A stretch of 64,000 bases of DNA from Rhexocercosporidium sp. MPI-PUGE-AT-0058 (GCA_020746875.1 JAGTJL010000007.1:2604001-2668000), one strand, 5' to 3'; counted from the stretch's first letter, positions 1 to 12,809 are shown. Made by a program: numbers and translations. The notes: generated by a model from the letters alone, not told the origin.

Positions 1-140
1 CAAGAAGTGTTGTTTGAGGGATGGGATGATATCACGCCCAATCCCTCGTCAACGTTCTGTATATTACAGGTCGCAGACAACGATCTACATACACCTCTCG
101 CCTTTTTCTCCACAGCATTTCCCTCAAGACTATCGCCACC

Positions 141-2063
141 CTACACTGCTGGCATGGGGTGCATTCGCTTGGGAAGGGGTGCGGCACGCTCAAATGCCTT
201 TGATGCTTTCACCATTCGCTTGGGGAAGGTAGCACTGTCGACAAGTTAGCATATGCAGCAGCGTATCATCAAATCGGACAATCTTACCCTCGGTCTGGGA
301 ACTCCGGAATGGTGTTCGCGCCAGTCATGTCCGTCAAGTTCCCTGTCTTGCCAGCGGCATTTCCTGTTGTTGGTATCCCTTGCGCATCGCAGTTGGCCTT
401 GTGATCGGCTGGGATTGAGATACCTCGAAGAAGTTCTGGAGCTTCGATGATCGTTGCAGTCAATCCCATGATGACATGCCACTCAATGTGACAATGGAAG
501 AGCCAAACTCCCGGGTTGTTGGCCTGGAAGCGGATAACGGCATAGCTGTTGGCTTGGATGGCGTACGTGTCGCGCTTGGGTGGTACACTGGGGAAGTTTC
601 TTCCCTTTCCTGTGTATCTACCTTTTCCACTTGAAGGTCTTTCGACCACTTGGAATTGGTGTCCATGCAAATGGAAAGGGTGGATAGCTCCATCGAGGTT
701 GTTGACCGTGATCTGGACAATCTGACCCTTACTCACCACAAATGGATTGATTGCACCATAGATTAAGGGGTTGGTGTTTGATGTCCCGGTGCTGATCGCA
801 GTAAAAAAGGAAGGAACCTTCTGGGGAATATATGTGATGTTGTTGAAATAGGTTCTGGAACCAGTCAGTACGGGTTTCACTTCTGTCATGCTTGCTTTCG
901 CCTACCTTGGGATACCAGTTGGGTCCAATTTAAAGTTGAAGTCCAACGTAATCTCCTTGTCAACCTTCTCTCTGGGTCCAAGAAGTGCTTGTCCATCCTT
1001 GGCCACCAATGTAGCATCGTCAAAGGGCTTCCACCTCGGAACGACGTAAGTTGGGGCAAGTGCCTTTACAGGGTCGTATATGATATTACCAGTCACATTG
1101 AAAGGCCACACTGGCGCCACAGTCCCATTGGTGAAATCTCGGTTCATGTCGAGCGAAGCCAAGAAAGCGTAGTTCCTCCGAGTGGAATCTTGTGCCTTCA
1201 ACAATATCGTGTATCTCTGAGCAGGAGCTATTCGGAGTTGATATGCTTCCTTTTTCACAGTGTAGCTGCCATCAATCTCTATGATATTCATTGGATGGCT
1301 GTCGAATTGAATAAAGACCGATGCGAATGCGGCCATGCTGATCATTTTGATCTTGTATGTCTTTCCAGGCGTGAATTTGAAGTTCGCGGTCGTTGATTCA
1401 TTCACAAGGAGAGCATTTGGGAATGGAGGCGCAGCACGTGGATTGGATTTGGACAGCATAGTAGTAATCAATCCTGGCACTTTGTCATGGTACCAATCGG
1501 ACATGGTGAGAACAATCTCTTCGTCGTACTCGCCCTTGTACGGGTCGTTTGGATCGTGAATTATCAGTGGGCCTGCTTGTGTCAGAATTGGGCCGTCAAT
1601 TGGAATGTATTGCTCACCTCTCAAGCCGTCTGGGTATTGACCCTTATTGTGGGAATGGTACCAGTAAGTTCCGGGTCTGTCGAGCTATTTGCACTGTCAG
1701 CTGGAATATTCTCACTGCGCTTAGGACTCATACTATGAAGTCGTAGATCAGAGACTTTCCCGGTGGAATGGGGCATTGAGTTACGCCAGATGGCCCATCC
1801 GAGAATTGGGTTCCGGGCTGGTCCAATCCATGGAAATGAATCGAGGTGGACTCATCTCCAAGGTTGTTATATACACTGACGATGATTCTGTCTCCAACAT
1901 CGCCTTCAATGGTTGGGAGAGGGAATTTTCCATTGATACCGATTACCTGCCTGGTAAAGCCATCAGGCGCAGCTGTCACCCAGTCGATGCTCCAGGTATA
2001 AGTAACTGTCTTTGCCAATGCGAAAGAGACCAACGCGAGGATTGTAACGATTGTGATGAGCAT
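141..2063 (-). CDS. Secreted Fet3/laccase-like multicopper oxidase (4 exons)
   Basis: Copper oxidase that would couple one-electron oxidation of a substrate (ferrous iron or phenolics) to O2 reduction outside the cell. Exons 2063-1734, 1684-906, 854-288 and 234-141 (introns 49, 51 and 53 nt) give 589 residues. Residues 1-17 form a signal peptide ending ALA. All four copper-binding blocks are present: HFHG at 76-79, WYHSH at 118-122, HPFHLHGH at 428-435 and HCHIEWHVIMGL at 490-501. The type-1 axial position (Cys+10) is Leu, as in Fet3-type enzymes. The first exon (IDWVTAAPDG, VIGINGKFPLPTIE) also resembles ferroxidases more than plant-type laccases. The last small exon replaces the transmembrane tail of Fet3 with a short basic tail carrying PKRM twice, so the protein is probably secreted. 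No FTR1 permease lies nearby, so a role in iron uptake is not supported by context. A pigment or phenol oxidase is an alternative. The family call is firm; the substrate is not. Confidence 0.92.
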
Positions 2064-3357
2064 GTTTGCGCGATTTTGAGAATTATGGATTAGGATTACG
2101 AGAAAAGCATCTGCTGCTACCTTCACTAGATTCCGGGCTCCCAAGGACTTAATAGAGCTTGGGAGGATCACAGCTCTGCCAGCCAGCAATATTTTTTGGA
2201 GGAGCACCGCCAGGGATCAGGGACCTCGGACTATTCCGAACCATCTGTGGCTTCTAAATTCTGACTATTGACTGCAAGTGAGAGCTCATACAGCTGTCGC
2301 CTGTCCACTTACTGAGGGAACCTCCGTGAGCGAAAGTTGGGATGTTTGGTGCCTTGCATTAGGCCGGGCCCTACAGAGATAGCTGAAGACCCAATGTAGG
2401 CTCGATGCACCCCACACATTAAATAAACAGAGACGCGCTATCCGAGAGCTGTCGGTCAAGCGAAGTGCCCCTACTGTAAGCAGTATATCAGCGCCACAAC
2501 TACCTTCTGATAACCGAAATCGCAATCCTTCGATTCCCAAAGCGGTCTCAGCCGCATGCGTGCAGCCGGACCCTGCGGCGAGGGATATTATTTGTTATCT
2601 TCATGCAAAGAAGGCTTTTCTGGCGTTCTGCACAGTTCGGGGCTGCTTGTCTCGGCGCTGCACGGCTCGGTGCTGCAAGTGTCGGTCACAGCAGCCTCGT
2701 ATTGTGGCTTCATCAACATCATAGCAGAAGGAACAAAGGAACATTACAGGAGCGTGAACGAGATGCTCACCAGAACATGCGGCTTACACGGACAACTCAT
2801 AGTGCATGGTCCAAAAGTGACACCACCAGATTTTTTGACAATGCTGCGAGAATCCCAGCCTCTCTATTGGCTGGTGCGCTGGGCGAATCATTTACGCCAC
2901 ATCAGTCAGACTTGAGGCCAGAGGTGACGTCCAAGACTTGGATTCTTATGTCTCAAATGTATGGCATGACTTGATCAAATGTGGTCTGGCAAGGCTTCAG
3001 ATCAACACGAAAGATCCTTCATTTGTCACACACCACAGATAAGCATACCTTCGGCCTGAAGGGTTAGTGAAATCAAGATGGAGGTTCCTGTCACTCAGCT
3101 TTGGCCTGGGGGACGACTGAAATAAACAGTCCCCATTGGGAATGGTAGCATTGTGATGAAACAGGTACACTCAGGAGTGCAGCATGTGTAGCTCGTGGCC
3201 GCGCGGTCGATAGCTGCCAGAGACAAAGTGAAAAGGAAGATATAAGTTAGGGTAGTCTTGATTGTTGACTCTCTCCCACAGTCCAATTTCTGGACTTTGG
3301 AATGCTTCTCAATTCATTCTCAAAATTGCACTAGCGATATACTAGGAGCTCTGAATT
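2064..3357. other. Intergenic, divergent promoters of oxidase and CFEM gene
   Basis: About 1.3 kb between two divergently transcribed genes. It must hold both promoters. Several open frames of 80-120 codons overlap each other near 2556-2974 but show no family resemblance and no plausible splice partners. I see no RNA gene or repeat here. Confidence 0.5.
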
Positions 3358-4443
3358 ATGAAGTCTCAACTCGCATTTTTGGCTGTGCTGGTTGCGTGTT
3401 TCTCTGAATGCATAGCCTGGGACGAAGACTCCTCCTCTTCATGCGCGGTACGTTACTGACTGTTCTATTCCCTGCAACCTTTGTGTATTCGTCTACCACC
3501 AACAACGGGGTTATGGAAAATGTGCAACTAAAATACTCTTCTGCATCTTTCAACGCTGACATGCATCGCTTGCTGTGAAGTGGCCTTGTGTAACCAATTT
3601 CCCTTCTCCTGGCTGCGACGAAAGTAGATCTTCATCTTGGGAGAGCTGCTTCTGCTCGAACGAAACTCTGATCGCGGAATTCAAAGCTTGCGTTGTTTCC
3701 TCGAGCTGTGCCGACTCTGAGAAGATAGGTACGATGAACACTAATTAGCTTCCACTACTTTCTCCTATGATCCATTCCCTCCGAGGAAGGATTCTCAGAG
3801 GCTGACGCCTCAAACCTCCACAGAAGCAGCAGAGCTGTGCAGCTCGACCGGTGCACATGCGAGTGCCACTTACTCGGCGTACCTCAGCAGTCAACACGAC
3901 GAAATAGACAAATGGTCAACAAAAGGAGGATCGTGGTCTGCGTACCACAGTTATTGGAGCACAAGCAGATCGCATACTTGGTTTGATAAGGGAGCTTGGC
4001 CAACCGGAACTGCAGGGCCTTGGGGATCGGGCTCATGGCCCAAAGACAAATGTCCTGGTTCAGACTGGCCTGGCTGGACATCAAGTGGCACGTGGGATAA
4101 AAGTGACTGGGATGAAGAGTGGACATCGTGGACTTCTTGGACCGATTGCTCGACCGCGACTTCGACTACGAGCGCGATGAGCACAACCGCGACCAACACG
4201 GTGCCAGCAACCAGTGCTGCTTTGCCTGTGAGTACAAGCTTGCCATCCGCAACTGTCTTGACGGCTGTGACTGGGAGTCTCGTTACAAGCACACCAAGTC
4301 CAAGTGCATCTGCTTCGATACCACCGCAGGAAGAGACAAGTGGGTCAGTTGGGCTCTCCAACGGACGACTAAGCTCGGTGAGATTCATGGCGATGGGTGC
4401 AACACTGTTCGGCATTTTCTTCGGAATGATGATTGTTCTTTGA
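3358..4443 (+). CDS. CFEM-like GPI-anchored protein with Trp-rich stalk (3 exons)
   Basis: Predicted cell-surface protein of 285 residues from exons 3358-3447, 3581-3728 and 3824-4443. An N-terminal signal peptide (MKSQLAFLAVLVACFSECIA) precedes a mature start rich in Asp and Ser. Eight cysteines then follow a CFEM-like spacing: CAxxC, x8, C, x10, CxC, x11, C, x5, C, x11, C. The last gap is shorter than the usual 15-16 of the CFEM family, so I call it CFEM-like. CFEM proteins act at the wall or membrane, some in haem capture. Residues 110-188 contain 14 Trp with Ser/Gly/Asp between them, an unusual aromatic stalk. A Ser/Thr-rich region follows, and the C terminus ends in a hydrophobic stretch (GATLFGIFFGMMIVL) typical of a GPI-attachment signal. 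The start was chosen because it gives the signal peptide. Introns are 133 and 95 nt, longer than those in neighbouring genes. Confidence 0.8.
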
Positions 4444-6902
4444 GGTTCGGGTTGTGCGGGAAGGAATTAATGATGACGAGTCTGGTGTTCCTGGTTCACG
4501 TCGTTCTGGTTCAATAAATACCCCTCGGAAATTTGTTAATTTAGGTGAAAGCGGATTCCTACATACATGAATTGGAACTGGTCCAAACACAGAGATAGCA
4601 AAAGTACCATCTCGTAACCATAAATTTCCATCTACCATCCGTAGTATGATTACCAAGTTCTCGACATCCTGCAGCTTAACACGTCCACAGGCTCGACAAT
4701 CAGGTCTCGGAGAGAGAGGGCGTTTGTAATCTTATATTCTGCAACTGTCCGTCTCTCACTCCAGGACTTTTTTGACCCTGGGACCAAATGACACGGGGTG
4801 AATGATCACATGCTGGACAAAGAAAATGCCGTGCGAGCCGTATTCTGAAATTCTCGTGAAGTGTTGTGTCGGCAAATAGGTTGATTTAAGGTTCTCCACC
4901 TTCGGAGAATATCTGCGCCACTCCGCTACAAAGCCATCGTGAATGTTCTCAAATGCACTCAATTATCTCTGGTGGCCGAGAAGATGCATATTCGATTGTG
5001 TTTGTTGTATGAGGAAAGGATGTGCACAAATCCTTGTTTGGGCTGTTGGGAGAGAAGCCTCGAGCCAGTACTGCTTTGGAAGGTGCCAAATATTTACATT
5101 TGCAGCTTTGATGATTGCAGATGATTCCCAGTACTGCCAATAGAAAGGATATTAGTAACCATATCTTTGCCACTCCCTCTGGCCTAGGTACAATACGTAG
5201 ATCCGTTTTGCTCTCCGAAAATCCTTCAAATCCGAAAAGAGTTCTCACGATCTTCGATGTACACTTTCTCTTTCTCATGCACACGTTATGAACTAGAATC
5301 ACAAGCAAGTGTCAAAACATTGGAGCTAGTTGAATATCCAGAATGAAAGATTTTTGGTTCTAGCTTGCGTGGGACTTGGAAGTATCGCCACATTGTATAT
5401 GTGCACTCACATGACGGGTGTCAGCATAATGTGAACAAAATTTCAATTCCAAATATACAGAATTCCGTCCGGAGTATAGTTCGAAATTGACCTAATTGAT
5501 TTTGAGTAAATGGTGGATGATGCCTTAATTGGGATGCACGAACACTCAGAGCTGCTTGGAATGAATATCACCAAGTCCGAAGCCATAAATTCGGGGCCAT
5601 TTGTTGGATTACCGGACGCCGCAATGCCATGGTATGTATGGCTTTCCATCATGGCTCCAGCTCCAGGCAGAATGAACCAAAGCTCGGCCACGAAGTCAAA
5701 GTTCAAGAATCTTGCACCGCAGTGAGCTTTGTGCTAGACCTTTGCTGTGAATTCATCTCTCTAAGACAACGAGAATTTATTGCAAAGCAACTAGAGTAGA
5801 GCCTAGGAGCATTCGCACAGAAGAGACGGGAACTTCGGGCTTTGGAGTAGGCTTTTAGGACGAACTTTGGTTCGTAGAAGTAGATGTTATTTCAAATCAA
5901 AATCAAAATCAAACTCCCGAACAAAAGGAGAACTCACAAAGATATGTGCTATCACATGAATGAAGTCAAGAACCCCAAAAGTCGCGGTGTGTATTCCAAA
6001 ACGTTATGTGCAGATTGCTCATTTAAGTATTGATGAGGCATGTTACGAACACCCAAATTCAGGTTCAAGTCGATAATAAATGCAGACACAAAACTGAATG
6101 ATAAGCCCGGTACCATTTAAACCCCGGACAATATTCAAAGTGCTTCGAGCAACAACTGAAGCGCAAACTTGCGTCTTGCGAGCCGGGACCAATACTCTCA
6201 GCCGCCCATCTCCAACACCAAGGCATCGTCAGACTATGCTTCTTTCCCAAACTCGTTGAGAGTAAAGCTGGACTTCAAAGCTGCGTATCCTAGAATAAGA
6301 GAAATGAACTTTCAGCCGCAAAGGCTCTTGCCCGTCGCGTCAAATCACGCCATCAAAACTACTGCAGCAACTTTGACAACACGGAAATATGCAGGAACAA
6401 GAAACTCTCAAACATGACGAAGTACGCTTCGGACTTGAGCCAAGGACTAATGTAGTAACTTGGACCTCCAAACATGACATGCATTTGACCTAAATTTCTG
6501 CAAAGCGGAAGCTATTGAAGTGTTCACTCGGGGTCTTGGCTGAAGTAGACTTTAAACATAACTGACACTTACTTTAGACATTTTTGGGGGGGGGAGGGCA
6601 TGATGGAAAAATGTTGAAGGCCCTTTTGATCAGACTCAACAACTCTACGCAGTTGAATTGTTGAAGTTACCACTTGGCTCTACCACATTATGACTAACTT
6701 TCTACACCTAGAAGAGATGAATTTCTTTTTCGTAATATTGTATGTCTGTTCTATAGACAATGTCTTCCGTCTACTCTAATCCGAAGTTTTCTTCCTCCCG
6801 TTCCCAACGCTATGCTATACAATCTTTGCAGATTCCGCCCAAGACCGAACCCCAACGCCACGCTATGATGCAAAAAAATCAGAAACATAAAATGAAAAGG
6901 GC
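4444..6902. other. Gene-poor intergenic stretch
   Basis: About 2.5 kb between the 3' ends of the convergent CFEM-like and PLC-like genes. Short open frames occur at 4949-5308 (-), 5443-5706 (-) and 6169-6417 (+). None shows a recognisable family, a signal peptide with supporting exons, or clean splice signals. The minus frame at 5443-5706 looks faintly protein-like and could be a relic, but I cannot support a call. A G-run lies near 6585-6597. Confidence 0.4.
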
Positions 6903-8063
6903 CTACAACCAGACAAAGTTGCCGAGAGCCACTACACCCATCGCCATAGCGGCAACGCCGAACCAACTTCTTGATTCGGGTCGGAATCCCGCACTTGTGC
7001 CAGCAGTCAACTGCGCGGTGCTGAGTGTTATTCTTCCTGTAGGTGTGATGGCATTCAAGGCGTCTGCAACCCTGATTGCTGGACCAACGTTGAAGAAGTC
7101 TACCAACACGAATGTAGGCTTGGTACCCCATTCAGAATTGCACTGTACAGCGTGAGTGCCCAATGCTCCCGTTGTGGTTGTTGCAGCGGAGTTTGTTGTT
7201 TCGATGAGATCAATAGCCGGGACAGTAATTCCGAAAGCCATTGCATTGTATTGGAAGTGGTTCATCAGGGACATGTAACCCGAGGAAATGGCAGATGCTC
7301 CCGAACCAGAAGAAAGCGATGAGGGGCGGTCGACTGTGCAGTTGAATCCCGATGCCGATGTCACATCGAATGGATTCTCGAACATGTACGTGAACTCGGA
7401 TAATAGGTAGGGATAGGCGGTATTGTAGTCGATGCTGGCAATGTATGTTACCAACCGTGTGTTCGCGGATATCATGGTTCGAAGGGTAGGCCAAGTTGAC
7501 ATCGCAGTCCTTGATGCAGGAGTGTACCCATACTTGGAAATGCCGGATGCTTCAAATACGGGGCCAAATTCCGAGGCAGCGTGGTTGTCCGAGTTCACAA
7601 GAAGAATTGAGACGACCTCGTTTGGGTTGGCGTCCATCCAGATTTTAATCTTCGATAGCCAACTCTCCAATGATCCACCATCAAGTAAGGAACACGACGT
7701 ATGGCATAGCTCCAAAGTACCATTCAGATCATGTACTTGTGCCTGTAACAACCGGATGCCTGCTGATAAGGCTATTGTAGCGTTGTAGAATGTATTGCCT
7801 GCCACTGAAAACGATGTACTACTGTCCCGCAGAAATGCCACGTCGTGTGCTCCCATATGTGTTATATTGTTGTAATTTCGATTGCAGAGATCTGGAGAGT
7901 TGTTGCAGGCCACTGTACCCGAAGAACCCGGCGCCAGGGAGGCCGATGCGGCTGTTGCCGTCGTTGTAGATACTGCGGATGAAGCTCCAAATTGTGGTAC
8001 AGCTTGTGTGAAGCCTGCGAGCGAGAGGATTGCCGCAGAAGCGGTGAACAACGAGGTAAGCAT
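6903..8063 (-). CDS. PLC-like phosphodiesterase, TIM-barrel type, GPI-anchored
   Basis: Single-exon gene of 386 residues. A signal peptide (to about residue 21, ending TQA) is followed by a Ser/Thr/Ala-rich spacer and then a PI-PLC X-like barrel. The first catalytic-type His sits in HMGAHD (His about 73) and the second in [27 protein letters not shown] block matches the next barrel strand of fungal PLC-like proteins. The C terminus is hydrophobic ([19 protein letters not shown]), consistent with a GPI signal. An upstream in-frame ATG at 8240 would add 59 residues without a good signal peptide, so the start at 8063 is preferred. The family includes enzymes that cleave phosphoinositides, but fungal secreted members are mostly uncharacterised, so the substrate is unknown. 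It is convergent with the CFEM-like gene. Confidence 0.87.
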   Translation of the reverse strand: MLTSLFTASAAILSLAGFTQAVPQFGASSAVSTTTATAASASLAPGSSGTVACNNSPDLCNRNYNNITHMGAHDVAFLRDSSTSFSVAGNTFYNATIALSAGIRLLQAQVHDLNGTLELCHTSCSLLDGGSLESWLSKIKIWMDANPNEVVSILLVNSDNHAASEFGPVFEASGISKYGYTPASRTAMSTWPTLRTMISANTRLVTYIASIDYNTAYPYLLSEFTYMFENPFDVTSASGFNCTVDRPSSLSSGSGASAISSGYMSLMNHFQYNAMAFGITVPAIDLIETTNSAATTTTGALGTHAVQCNSEWGTKPTFVLVDFFNVGPAIRVADALNAITPTGRITLSTAQLTAGTSAGFRPESRSWFGVAAMAMGVVALGNFVWL

Positions 8064-9422
8064 CTCGATGATATATATTATGATGTTGTGAAATAAATCC
8101 CGGATGGTGAGGCTGGGTGTCAAATTATCTAGTATCGAGGGGCTGTTGCCAAAACAGTCGAGTGAATGTCTGCAAGGAAACAACGAGAGATAATAGGAGA
8201 TGAATGATAAAGAAAAGCAATATGTGAAATAAGAGTGCAAGAGAAAGAGAGTTAAGGTTATACAAAAGGAGAATGCTCAGAAGATAAGTGTGTTCGCACA
8301 GCGGAGGCCATTACGAAGAGCGGATCACTGCGCCCCAACGAGGTTGAATTCTCTGGGGCCTGCCTCACCCGCAGACTCGTCGTCAGCAACACGAACCGTC
8401 TGGAAAAGTGGAACGGTAGATCGGAAGAATTGGGATCAAACTGCCAATCAGCAGTCTGGGTTGCATCCTGAAACTCGCCGTAAGGCTTGGATGGGAGTGC
8501 CAATTCAAGGGGTCGCAGCCGGGAGTTGGAGGATCTGGAAATGTTTTGGCGGAGAAGATTTGGTGGTGGCAGAGGAATAAATACAGTTGGGCAGTTGGCT
8601 GGCTGGGTTTTGGCCAGAGAGAGGTTCGTGTGGTGGCTGACAGCTCCAGCCGCCCTATTTTTGGATCTCAGCACCAGCCATCACGAAATGTCATCGTTTC
8701 ATGTGATGATGACGACCACGACGACGACAGGACAAGAAGAGATGAACCTCGAAGGCATGACTTTAAGGTTAAAGAAAGATATGCTTCCTACAATCTCTCA
8801 CAGTTGGCATCCCTTCACCAGAGCAGAAGCAAACTCAATACTCTATCACGCTTAACCCTTTGAAAAAGCTCAAGAACCACAAGACTTGGCTCCCAGAGTT
8901 TGATCCCGGGACAAGCGTTTGCTGCCATCCGAACGTACCATGAGCTCCATGAGGATACGGCGGGCGGTCGCTTGCACTATGTAGTAAAGAGGATAAGTGC
9001 ATGGTGTGGAAGTTTTGAGGTTCAGCAGTGGAGTGGTTGTCGTTGTTGGCACCTTCTTCCCCACTACTACTTACACAACATCGGCGATTATTCAGTGTCG
9101 ATTCCAGTCAATTAAGAGTTATACAGTTTTTTTTAGGTTTTTTTTTCTTCTTCTTTTTTTTCCTTCTTTTTGTGGTGTGTTGTAAGCCAGAGGCAACCCT
9201 GTTGCTATAACCAGAACCTGCATTACAAGCATTGAGAAGGCTATCGCAAAAGTAAACACTTCACAGTATGTGCATATGCTTCTATCCTTAGCTCCACGGC
9301 ATGCTCTGGCCCTGCAATCAGATGATGGATATGCTATATTCACCATACTTCTGTCTTGACAGGAAGAACCGATGGTCCAATCTCTTCGTTGTCTCTGTCA
9401 GAGTTTCGATTTCATTCTTGTT
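8064..9422. other. Promoter of PLC-like gene and 3' flank of HET gene
   Basis: The 5' region of the PLC-like gene lies on the left and the 3' end of the HET gene on the right. A short GAT/GAC-type simple repeat is at about 8705-8730 and a T-rich tract at about 9125-9175. Overlapping open frames at 8258-8863 on both strands are low complexity and are not supported as genes. Confidence 0.45.
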
Positions 9423-12066
9423 CTAGTGTTCCAATCTTTCGAACTGCCCGACTCTCCGGAACTGCCCTTTCTTTCGTGTTGGCAGAAGGAGTAGGCCAGT
9501 AAGCATTGACCGCTCAACGTCACTTGAGTCCGGGTCGGCATCCATGATTCTGACTGGGAGGTAGAACACATCAAGAGGGTCGACTTCTACGCGGGGTCCT
9601 TTATCACTGCCGTACCTGGAGTAGCGTTGTAACCTTGTGTCTCTGTGAGATTTGCCGAAAGTCTCTTCGACTTCTCTAACATCCCAATAGACATCTACTT
9701 TCCTCTCGGTTTCGATGAGATCTCCATGGTCAGCATGTGGAGGGATGGTAGTATCTCCGTAGATCTTGAAAACACCCAAGCGACCAGTTATGTGAAGGAC
9801 TCCAGAGCGGACTTGTCCGAATTCGTCTGTTCCAGCCACGCGAACTCGTGCCAGGTCTACTTTCGACAGCCAGGTAATGTCTCCAGGAATGCCACTATAC
9901 ATCTGGTGAGTCGCGAACTGACAAGGCCTGGAAGAGACTCACTGGTAGAAGTATCCACTCCAATCTGGAATTTCAATCCTACCGTCGACCGAAGCCCATG
10001 ACCACGATGGACCCCTCATATCTTCTTTTCTCGTTGCTGGATGCGCTTTTTTGGCTTTCCACAAAAGTTGATGCTCCAAGTCCCTTCTCCACAGACCAGC
10101 AAGATACTCGCATTTCATGTCTTTGCTCAGCTCTCTCGCCATACCCGAGATTGCGACAAGCTTATCCTTTGCAAAGGTTAGTGCGCATTGAGTGTAAATT
10201 TCTATCACGGGAAGCCATTGTTGCTGCTCCAACGTCATGCCTCTTATCGTGCGCACTGATAAACGGTCGACTTCCAACCCTATTCCCAATTCCTCCAATT
10301 CTCGCTTGAACTTTTCCCAGCCCCGGATATTCAGGTCATCTAGGATATTGATATCGCAGCCTTCGAAGTCTGCTGGAACCAACCCAAGGTGCTTCATTGA
10401 GTCTCTGTATGGCTTTTGTTTCTTCAACCTTCCAGATGCCGAGTACTTTGGTCCACAGTCTGAGTCCGAGTCCGATTCGGTCTCGCTAATCTCATCTACC
10501 GGCTGTGTACCATTCATCTGAACAGCCTGCATCTGTCTCGCGAAGTTTTTATCGCTTTCGAGATCCGGCTCAGATTCCTCGTCACTGGAGTGGTGAGCAT
10601 ATGTGTAATGAGATGAAAGAGCCTTCATGCTCTCCTCAAACTCGCGCTCCGTCTTTTGTCGCTCCAGTATCCTGTTTCGGGTAGACTGCAGCTCATCTTG
10701 TCGTTTCTGTTTGTTGACGTCTCTGGGGCTCAAGAACACCTTGGGATCTTGCATCATCGTTCCTCTCTGTATTCCCTTTGGGAAAACCTCACTCGCATTT
10801 CTGCACATGCATTCCCAGAACAGCTGCTCTTTCCCGAAATGCAGTGTACGCACCGAAAGTGCACGCTCCTGAGCCACCCATCCTCTCTTACACAAGGGCG
10901 ATTCATCAATGCCTTCTTTCCATACATATGCGTCGACAAGGTAGTAGTTTCCCTTATTAGCTTGCTTGTACCGAGTATCTTTGTCTAACTCGCGCTGCGT
11001 TGATAAATATAGATCATCATCTAGTGTGACCGCAATGGGAATGAGAAGATTCGGATCGCGTTCAACGAAGAGTCCATTGACCCCATTAGCGAAGCCGGTG
11101 GCAGCAATATTGAGAATGCTGCGATGATAAATGTCACCCATGGTAGACGACTCGAATGCCCAATCTTTGGACGAGTCCTGAATTATGCCTGATAAGGTTC
11201 AGCAACAATGTTTAAAGAGCTGACTGCTGGCTTACACAATGAGTCAATCCAAATGTACAGAATTCCGGAGTGAAGGGCAAACCCAATTGCGTCTTGGAAT
11301 ACTTTGGTCAAACTGCGAAGTGGGATATTTCCTTTGCATTCGTCTAGATTTTGTAGAGTAAGTTTGAAGGGCATACTACTTCCCCAACAGTGGCTTAGAG
11401 TTGCATAGCTGACTGTTGACGGTAAGCTCGACTTCTCTTGAAGTCGGATGCCCGGATTGTTTATATCTGGACCTCGAATCTCGATCAGACGAGAAGGAAC
11501 AAAAGTCGACTTGGGAAACGCAGACTTGCAGCCTTCATGCTTTTCAAGGCACTCCTTCAACCACTTATCTGCTCGCACTATGCTCTCCTTGGATTTGGTC
11601 GAGGAAGGGAGTATTGGCTCGTAGTGAATCATGTGGGGTATATCCCCATCGTCATCTGATCGGCGTGATGAGCATTGTAAACAGCTTCGACATTCAGCAT
11701 ACCTGTTGGGTTCATTTTTTGCAATGCAAGTCTTACAGTATCATTCATGAAAGCGTTCGATCCTACAGGTCGAAACATGATATCGTGAACTGAAATGAAA
11801 TAGCCATATCGATCTACCAGAAAATATTCGATTTCTAAAGTTGCCGACGTTTGACATGTATGAAACTTGGAGATCATTAGGGCGCAGAGTCTGCACGATG
11901 AAGCCTTGCTGGGGTCGATGCTGAGAGTATTCGGAACGACAGCGGATGACCAGGTGAAGTCTTTCTTGAATATACCAAGACATCGACCACACAGAAAATC
12001 GGGGACCTGGAAAGGTTTAGTAGCATTTCTCAAAGAAGACGAGACGTACAAATGGAGTTGCTTCAT
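9423..12066 (-). CDS. HET-domain (heterokaryon incompatibility) protein (4 exons)
   Basis: Predicted non-self recognition or programmed-cell-death type protein of 833 residues. Exons are 12066-11703, 11655-11236, 11188-9943 and 9894-9423, with introns of 47, 47 and 48 nt. The N-terminal ~125 residues carry Cys pairs (CGRC, CRLC). The HET domain begins near residue 205 with YATLSHCWG and continues through LYIWIDSLCIIQDS and GDIYHRSILNIAAT. The conserved downstream blocks RGWVAQERALS and GPSWSWASVDG are also present. A charged, Ser/Asp/Glu-rich insert separates the last two blocks. HET domains are largely restricted to filamentous ascomycetes. No NLR or lectin partner gene lies adjacent, so an actual incompatibility role is inferred from family only. 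The donor of the last intron overlaps a TGA that ends the third exon frame, and the 48-nt removal restores the same frame. All key HET blocks are intact. Confidence 0.92.
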
Positions 12067-12809
12067 CTAGTTGTGACCCACCTCCCATTCGTGTTCCGAA
12101 GGCAATGTTGATTCTACTCATCGTGGGTGATAACCTACGGCCTTTTTCTTACTTTCCCTCACGTTTGAACACCTCACTTGAAAGGACTCTGAGGTTTCGC
12201 TGTAAACGTTCTTTAGGAACTCTCGCTGATTTAATCGATGATAAATTTGGGAAAGACGACTTGGGGTGGGGGGGCACTGTTCAGCTCGCTAGCCTAGGTT
12301 TTGCGCCTCGTTTCATTTTTAGCTACGGCTCGAAGTTGTCACCGAATGAACTGGATTTGTATGTACGTAAATATAAGCTGAATTCATGGGGACCACAATG
12401 ATGTGAATTATGCTCAGGATTGGCACCAAGACTAGCGTTTGAGTGTTAGAAATAGGTGGCGGGGTACATGGCTGACCGAGAGAGAGTGGGATGTCCAAAG
12501 AAGCTACTCGTACAGCACAGCGAATTTAAGCTTCGAAGGCCATAAGAAAGACATTGACGACCTACGAACCTTGAACCAGCTTCTGTAGATTCCTATAAAA
12601 TTCCTTCCTTGCGCATCAGTAATGTGTTTCCGCCGAGGCGCCTGAGGGAATCACAAAATCTGAGACTATCCAGTGCACGCAAGAGACGAGGAATAGATAC
12701 CCCGTCAAACGAACAACCTCAACCTAATGGGCTACTCCCTACTACTTGAATAAAAAGATTAGAAGCGGAGCTCTGCCTTCCCGGCGATCCTAGAGGCTGC
12801 GCTGTAGAT
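12067..12809. promoter_or_regulatory. Divergent intergenic region, HET gene / oxidoreductase
   Basis: About 740 bp between divergently transcribed genes; it must contain both promoters. A 98-codon frame at 12105-12401 (+) starts 39 bp from the HET start codon. It has no recognisable family, so I treat it as non-coding. No clear operator or TATA-type motif can be assigned. Confidence 0.4.

Noticed and set aside
2556..2974. Two overlapping ~120-codon frames
   Set aside because: Different frames over the same DNA, low-complexity and without recognisable motifs or splice partners.
4119..4517. 132-codon plus-strand frame over the CFEM-like gene
   Set aside because: Alternative frame of exon 3; the chosen frame gives the Trp-rich stalk and GPI tail continuous with exons 1 and 2.
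6751..7155. Frames on both strands at the 3' end of the PLC-like gene
   Set aside because: The plus-strand frame is antisense and the second minus-strand frame is a shadow of the PLC-like gene; no signature.
9120..9180. T-rich tract as a terminator or retroposon tail
   Set aside because: No adjacent retroposon body or target duplication; probably simple sequence.
12105..12401. 98-codon frame next to the HET gene start
   Set aside because: No family resemblance, no signal peptide with support, and it lies in the divergent promoter.
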